Shown: piece by piece, positions 59,719 through 64,000 of the stretch
How the letters are laid out: the number at the start of each line of letters is the position of its first letter
How positions within the stretch are numbered: position 1 is the stretch's first letter
NCBI GenBank assembly: GCA_029851415.1
Contig: CM056744.1
Location: 116,902,838-116,966,837, forward strand
Direction: 5' to 3'
Source: Eretmocerus hayati
Taxonomy: Eukaryota > Arthropoda > Insecta > Hymenoptera > Aphelinidae
Length of the DNA stretch: 64,000 bases
Notes under the pieces: model-generated
The model's input: the letters and a program-made list of their open reading frames with translations, nothing else
Told to the model about the DNA's origin: nothing
The model's database searches: none
Program-made: the position numbers and the translations under genes

Positions 59719-59946
59719 TCATTGAATACCAGGGAGATTTGGTAGATCGTGAGGATGTGATCTTCGACGAAGGTCAAGCTCAAGAAGATACATCGGTATC
59801 TTCAGAACTTTTCGATGAATATTCCACACGCTGAGAATCTTTGATTCTATGCGGTCATCTGTGCAGTCTTGATCTCTGCAATCCGAGTGGATGGGCATAG
59901 AGTACGGATGAATACAAATGGGTAAGAAGATGATTAGAAAATTCAT
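59719..59946 (-). CDS. Candidate small secreted peptide, 75 residues
   Basis: An ATG at 59946 opens a 75-residue frame ending in TGA at 59719. The N terminus MNFLIIFLPICIHPYSMP looks like a signal peptide. The rest is short and charged (SDCRDQDCTDDRIESK) with a tri-Arg (LELDLRRR). The segment ILSVWNIHRKVLKIPMYLLE resembles the SLSVVN...VLRQ..LLLE pattern of insect CRF-like diuretic hormone (DH44), but with a two-residue gap mismatch and no typical dibasic site before it. It may be a neuropeptide-like or effector gene, a first exon, or chance. No polyadenylation signal was found close downstream. Confidence 0.3.
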   Translation of the reverse strand: MNFLIIFLPICIHPYSMPIHSDCRDQDCTDDRIESKILSVWNIHRKVLKIPMYLLELDLRRRSHPHDLPNLPGIQ

Positions 59947-60239
59947 GATTCGTTCAAATCTCACTGCTATATTGGGAATGCATTTTTGACGGAAGTGGCG
60001 CCCAACTAGTAACGGGGTTAATTTGGGGCTTCATCCATATCCTCCCATGTTGTCAAAGATTTATGGTCGAATCTTGTCATGCTGTATACGAAGAGTTTCA
60101 AAAGTATAATGTATTTCCCTGCGTGAGGAGAAAGTACTGTAAATTTCGGATTGGATAATTTTCTTTTCATTTTTTTCTAATAATGAATGGATTTGTTCCC
60201 CCTCGAATACCCGACTGAGATCACCAACGTAGTACTAAG

Positions 60240-62245
60240 GGATCACCAGTTCAAGACTCATACCGATGGTCCGCAATACGTCTCCGAGACTTGAGTGGTG
60301 CTGCAACAGAACACAGCGGTATTTTACTGCCTCTCCTGTTACCACTTTAATTAAGACTGACACGTTAGGTTCGTCACAATTCTCCGGGGCTTGGAAGATA
60401 TCACGACAGGACTAGCGCAGCTGTACCACTTCGAGACTGACAAGCTTCCCTAGTAAAAATAAGTGCCTCATGATCATATATGAACATGTTCCCGGCCGGA
60501 CTGTGGTCATACATGACCGCCTGTGACCATGAGGCCGGAGTCATAGGTCGTCATTGGTCTCCATACTTGATCCTAGGAATTCATGTTGGAAATGAAGCAC
60601 TTCATTGCCAACTCGAAATGTTTCTCAATCCGAAGCTTCGAAATAAGCGCGCTTGGGGCTCCAACTGCTAGACCTCCATCCGATATTGAAAATGTCATGT
60701 ACTACCACTTGATTACAATACCCTACGGCCATGTACGAGTTAGTTTTGTGTACCTATGACTAACCATGGAGGCATAATATTTTCTGAGGCCATAGATGAC
60801 CACAGTTCGGATGGGAACATGTTCATATATGATCATGAGGCACTTATTTTTAATAGGGTTGGTCTGTCACTTCCCCGGGACTTGAGCAGTATAACGATAA
60901 GAACTAGCGCAACTGTACCACTCCGAGGTCCCTGTACCACCACAGGTCCGTGACCCTTCTCCGGGACTTGAACTGTATCACGATAGGACTAGCGCAGCTG
61001 TACCACTTGAAGATTCCACGGTGTCCATGATAGTTCCCCGGCACGTAAATCGCGCTGAGACTGTAACAGCACAGCTTTGAAACTTTAAAACTGACACGTT
61101 ATCACCGACCGTTCCCCGGGACTTGGACAGTATCACAGCAGAACCAGCGCAGCAGTGTAACTTCAACACTCCCACCACATGTCCGTGACACTTCCTTGGG
61201 ACTTGAATGGTATCACGACAGAACTAGCCCAGCTGTACCACTTCGAAACTGACACGCTTGGTCTGTGACACTCCCCCGGGACTTGAACGGTATCACGACA
61301 GAACTAGCTTAGCTGTGCCACTTCAAGACTCCACGGTGTCCATGACGCATCCCCGGCACGTAAATCGTGCCACAACAATACTAGTACAGCTGTGACAGTT
61401 CAAGACTGACATGTTAGGTTCGCAACCATTCCCCGGGACTTGAGCGGTATCACGACAGAACTAGCGCAGTTGTACACTTCGCGGTAAATGAGTCGTCCCG
61501 ATTCGGGTAACCAAGTCCTCACAGTTTCGTTGCTCTCATGCGATCCAGGTTGTATACGTAAGCTTGCGTGGCACTCGAACGGATGAGTTACATTTTCTTG
61601 CTGTTGTGCAGTGACTCTAGTCATATCTTGAATAGTATGAGAAGAAAAGAGAAGTCTGGGATGTAACCAGAGGGACGATATTTTGAGGTCAGCGCTCCAC
61701 AAGTATGATCACCGCTCCAAACGCTCGGGTCTCGTTCTCTTTCTCATGAGTTGAGATAATGAGTTGAGCGCTGAGATGACACGAAAGCGATGGAACTGCG
61801 ACGACCTGGTCCCCCTATTTGGAAAGAACCAACTACCGCCAAGTGTACCACTTCAAAACTACCACGTTTATAGGTCCGTGACACTTCCCCGGGACTCGAA
61901 CGGTTTCAAGACAGAACTAGCTCAGCTGTGCTACTGCAAGATTCATTCCACAGGTCTGCGACATTTCTTCAGGGCGTGAATCGTGCCGAACCAGTACTAG
62001 CGCAGGCGCAGTCGTATCAGTCGCACAAACCAGCCATGAGTGGTGAACTGGTACTACTGTGCTAGTACTCTCGTGGTACCGTTCCAATCCCGGGGATGTG
62101 TCGGGGACCTAACATGTCAGTCTTGAATCTGTACCAATTGAGTCCTCAAGGGATATCGCAGACCTGCCATTCCACCACGTTAGTTCAGTTGCAGTACCGT
62201 TCAAGTCCCGGATAAATGTCGCTAACCGACTGTGTCAGGCTTGAA
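60240..62245. repeat. Satellite-like array of a unit near 90 bp, inverted at its right end
   Basis: Units contain CCCCGGGACTTGAACGGTAT, CACGACAGAACTAGCGCAGC and TGTACCACTTCRAGACTGAC. They run plus-oriented from about 60250 to 62035, degenerate towards the edges, and are interrupted by a MITE (60455-60851) and by unique DNA (61480-61830). From about 62040 to 62240 the unit is inverted (GTACTACTGTGCTAGTACTC; GTCAGTCTTGAA). Frames through it are not considered coding. Confidence 0.85.
60455..60851. mobile_element. MITE inserted in the satellite array (about 397 bp)
   Basis: The inverted ends are AAAAATAAGTGCCTCATGAT and ATCATGAGGCACTTATTTTT. The next inner motif, CATATATGAACATGTTCCC, is mirrored as GGGAACATGTTCATATATG. 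Inner parts (ATGACC, GAGGC motifs) also pair loosely. Confidence 0.85.
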
Positions 62246-62279
62246 CCAGTTGGTACTGCGTACTGGTCGGGTGATTCTC

Positions 62280-62306
62280 AATCGACTAGGGGGGGGGGGG
62301 GGGGTG
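62280..62306. repeat. Poly-G tract
   Basis: A run of about 15 G lies just beyond the satellite array. Sequencing or assembly length may be unreliable here. Confidence 0.8.
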
Positions 62307-62702
62307 TCAGTCTCCCAGAAAATCCATATCTCAACAAAGTCCTTTAGAAAAAATGGAGAGAAAGAATATTCGTCCTGAAATTCCAAGTATTTTAACCCTG
62401 CGCAGGAAGATACACTACCTCTGAAACAGCCTGTCTAAGCTAATGTCAATTACATCTTTCAGGGTGAGAGGTATAGCAAAATGATCCAAGATACGAAGCA
62501 GTGCCTATGCACACAGTAATTGGTTTGAAACCAGTTCCTATCACCCTCTCTGGATTTGGAAAACTTCCTCGCTTGTGACGAATGAAAGAAAAGATGAATG
62601 AACTCGTAAACTAGAGTGGGAGGTCGTTTAATGGTCTCACATGCAGTCTGGGATCAGTTTCGTACATTTAGTTAAACACCACGATGTGTATGGTACAATA
62701 GT

Positions 62703-62708
62703 TTTATT
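62703..62708 (-). other. Polyadenylation signal of the GMC gene
   Basis: AATAAA on the minus strand about 80 bp past the stop codon at 62787. Confidence 0.65.
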
Positions 62709-62786
62709 ACGAATATCGTAAAAAATGAGTAATTATCGTGAATTAAATATTATCACAACTAACTGAATTCCGTCCTCGCCTCGTCA

Positions 62787-63729
62787 TTAATAACTTAGGA
62801 ATGGATTAAAAGCTACGCTAGACGGTTGTATCCATCGTTCCATTCGGGGACGTTGAACGGGCACCGGTACTATGTTATTATAATTAAAGACTGAGTCGAG
62901 CTTCTTCCATTGAGTGCTGATCATATCAGCCGCTTTCTCAGCAATCATGATGATCGGTGCCATTGTGTTTGCATTAGTAATCACGGGCATTATTGAGGCA
63001 TCGGCTACTCGTAAATTGTAAACTCCGTAAACTCGTAATTCGTGATTGACAACACTTCGAAGGTCGCTTTTTGGACCCATTCGGCACGTACCAACTTGAT
63101 GATTTTCAGGCCCAGTAGTCCTTCGTATGTAACATTCCCAGTAATCATCGGAACCAAAGATGAAACTGGAATTTTTTAATGAGTTATGACAAATTTCCCT
63201 TTCGTATAAGTAATGAAAGATCTGTGACTCCGGTAACAACGATCCCTTACCTAGAACAGTGAGGATGTGGTGTCTCCTCTAACCTCAAATCCCAATTTTT
63301 CATGGTAGTAGTGTTCATGAACTTGAGCAGTTCCTTGATACCTTCTACCAAAATTTTCAGATCTAGGAGGTTTGTGAAGTAGTTTGGGTACAACAGCGGG
63401 TGGTCTGAGGGATTACTGGATTTCAACTTCATATATCCTCTACTCTTCGTCACAGCAGCCGTAGGTCTAGCATTGATGTATATCCGCGATGGGCATTTAT
63501 CCAAAGTTCCATCACTACATTCTGATTTCAATCCAGTATGTACACAAGAAGACGTGAAGCCATCGAAGAAAGCTTGGATATCTGGTATACCATCTTTTGC
63601 GTATTTTGTCTTGAAGAAAGCTGTTATCTGGGTCAATCCGGTACTTGATAGCGGACCTGTATGATTGAACAAGTACTCGTTCAGTCCATCTACATTCAGG
63701 CTTTGGTAGGAATCGGCTTTGATTGACAT
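62787..63729 (-). CDS. GMC oxidoreductase (glucose dehydrogenase-like), C-terminal exons
   Basis: Minus exons 63729-63251 and 63165-62787 (TAA) join in phase (TCTAG|GTAAGG; AAAAATTCCAG) to about 285 residues. This is roughly the C-terminal half of a 600-residue enzyme; the FAD-binding N terminus lies beyond the right edge. Family marks: GPLSSTGLTQITAFFKTKYA, PDIQAFF, then DYWECYIRRTTGPENHQVGT, CRMGPKSD, LRVADASIMPVITNANTMAP and AEKAADMI. The His of NHQVGTCRMG and the Asn of NANTMAP are the conserved active-site pair positions. The family oxidises alcohols or sugars using FAD; in insects these genes form large clusters with roles in cuticle, reproduction and immunity. The substrate cannot be inferred. 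Confidence 0.9.
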
Positions 63730-64000
63730 CTGGAATTTCAATAATGGTGTTTGATTTCGTTGTTTGTTCAAAATTTATAACCATCAAGTCTACATAGATC
63801 ATCAAAATATTCAAAGCCAGAATAATCGCACATCAAAGAATACCAACATCAAACGAGTCTTAAATTCATTTTCAGTCATATATTCTTGTCATACATCTCT
63901 GACTCAAGAATATTTTCTCAGGACTCGCATGATTCCAAATACTGGATCAACCCTTGATCAACAAAGACTCGAGTAGCAATTGAAAAAAGACCCGATGAAT

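Noticed and set aside
1..64000. CRISPR array, operons, bacterial promoters or rRNA
   Set aside because: The tandem arrays lack alternating unique spacers, the genes are intron-split, and no rRNA-like sequence was seen.

Overview
This is repeat-rich eukaryotic DNA, almost certainly from an insect and probably a hymenopteran. The genes have short coding exons with GT-AG introns, and the families visible are an insect odorant receptor (7tm_6), a CLIP-domain serine protease, an insect-type GMC oxidoreductase and a GlcAT-I glucuronosyltransferase. The hymenopteran guess rests on the odorant receptor's motifs only. There is no operon structure; all genes are split and several run off the window or lack an identified first exon. 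Exons were placed by reading open frames, splice sites and intron phase by eye.

Layout. 1-2.4 kb: 3' part of a GlcAT-I gene (minus). 2.4-15.4 kb: mostly transposable and repeated DNA, namely a foldback palindrome (3.3-4.7 kb), one possible chemoreceptor exon (6.4-6.9 kb, minus), a 785-bp tandem duplication (8.7-10.3 kb) and a 2.95-kb inverted-repeat element with a second one nested inside it (12.4-15.4 kb). 15.8-17.2 kb: a three-exon unrecognised gene end (minus). 17.6-25.4 kb: four inverted-repeat elements, one of them a foldback element whose core is an inverted pair of tandem arrays. 26.9-39.5 kb: one odorant receptor gene (minus, six visible exons) whose two large introns hold a 3.3-kb palindrome, a Tigger-like element, several MITEs, a 1.4-kb palindrome and a SINE. 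39.8-41.7 kb: three different tandem arrays side by side. 42-53.8 kb: MITEs, a SINE and a second foldback palindrome copy that has been split by other insertions. 54.3-57.7 kb: CLIP-domain protease (plus), with a minisatellite in its intron. 59.7-59.9 kb: a candidate small secreted peptide (minus). 60.2-62.2 kb: a satellite-like array. 62.8-63.7 kb: C-terminal half of a GMC oxidoreductase (minus).

The genes do not form an evident pathway. GlcAT-I acts in proteoglycan synthesis, the receptor in olfaction, the CLIP protease in haemolymph proteolytic cascades (immunity or development) and the GMC enzyme in FAD-dependent oxidation. The dominant theme is structural: about twenty inverted-repeat units, and four unrelated tandem arrays that each flip orientation internally or at one end. 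That architecture is the most interesting feature of the window.
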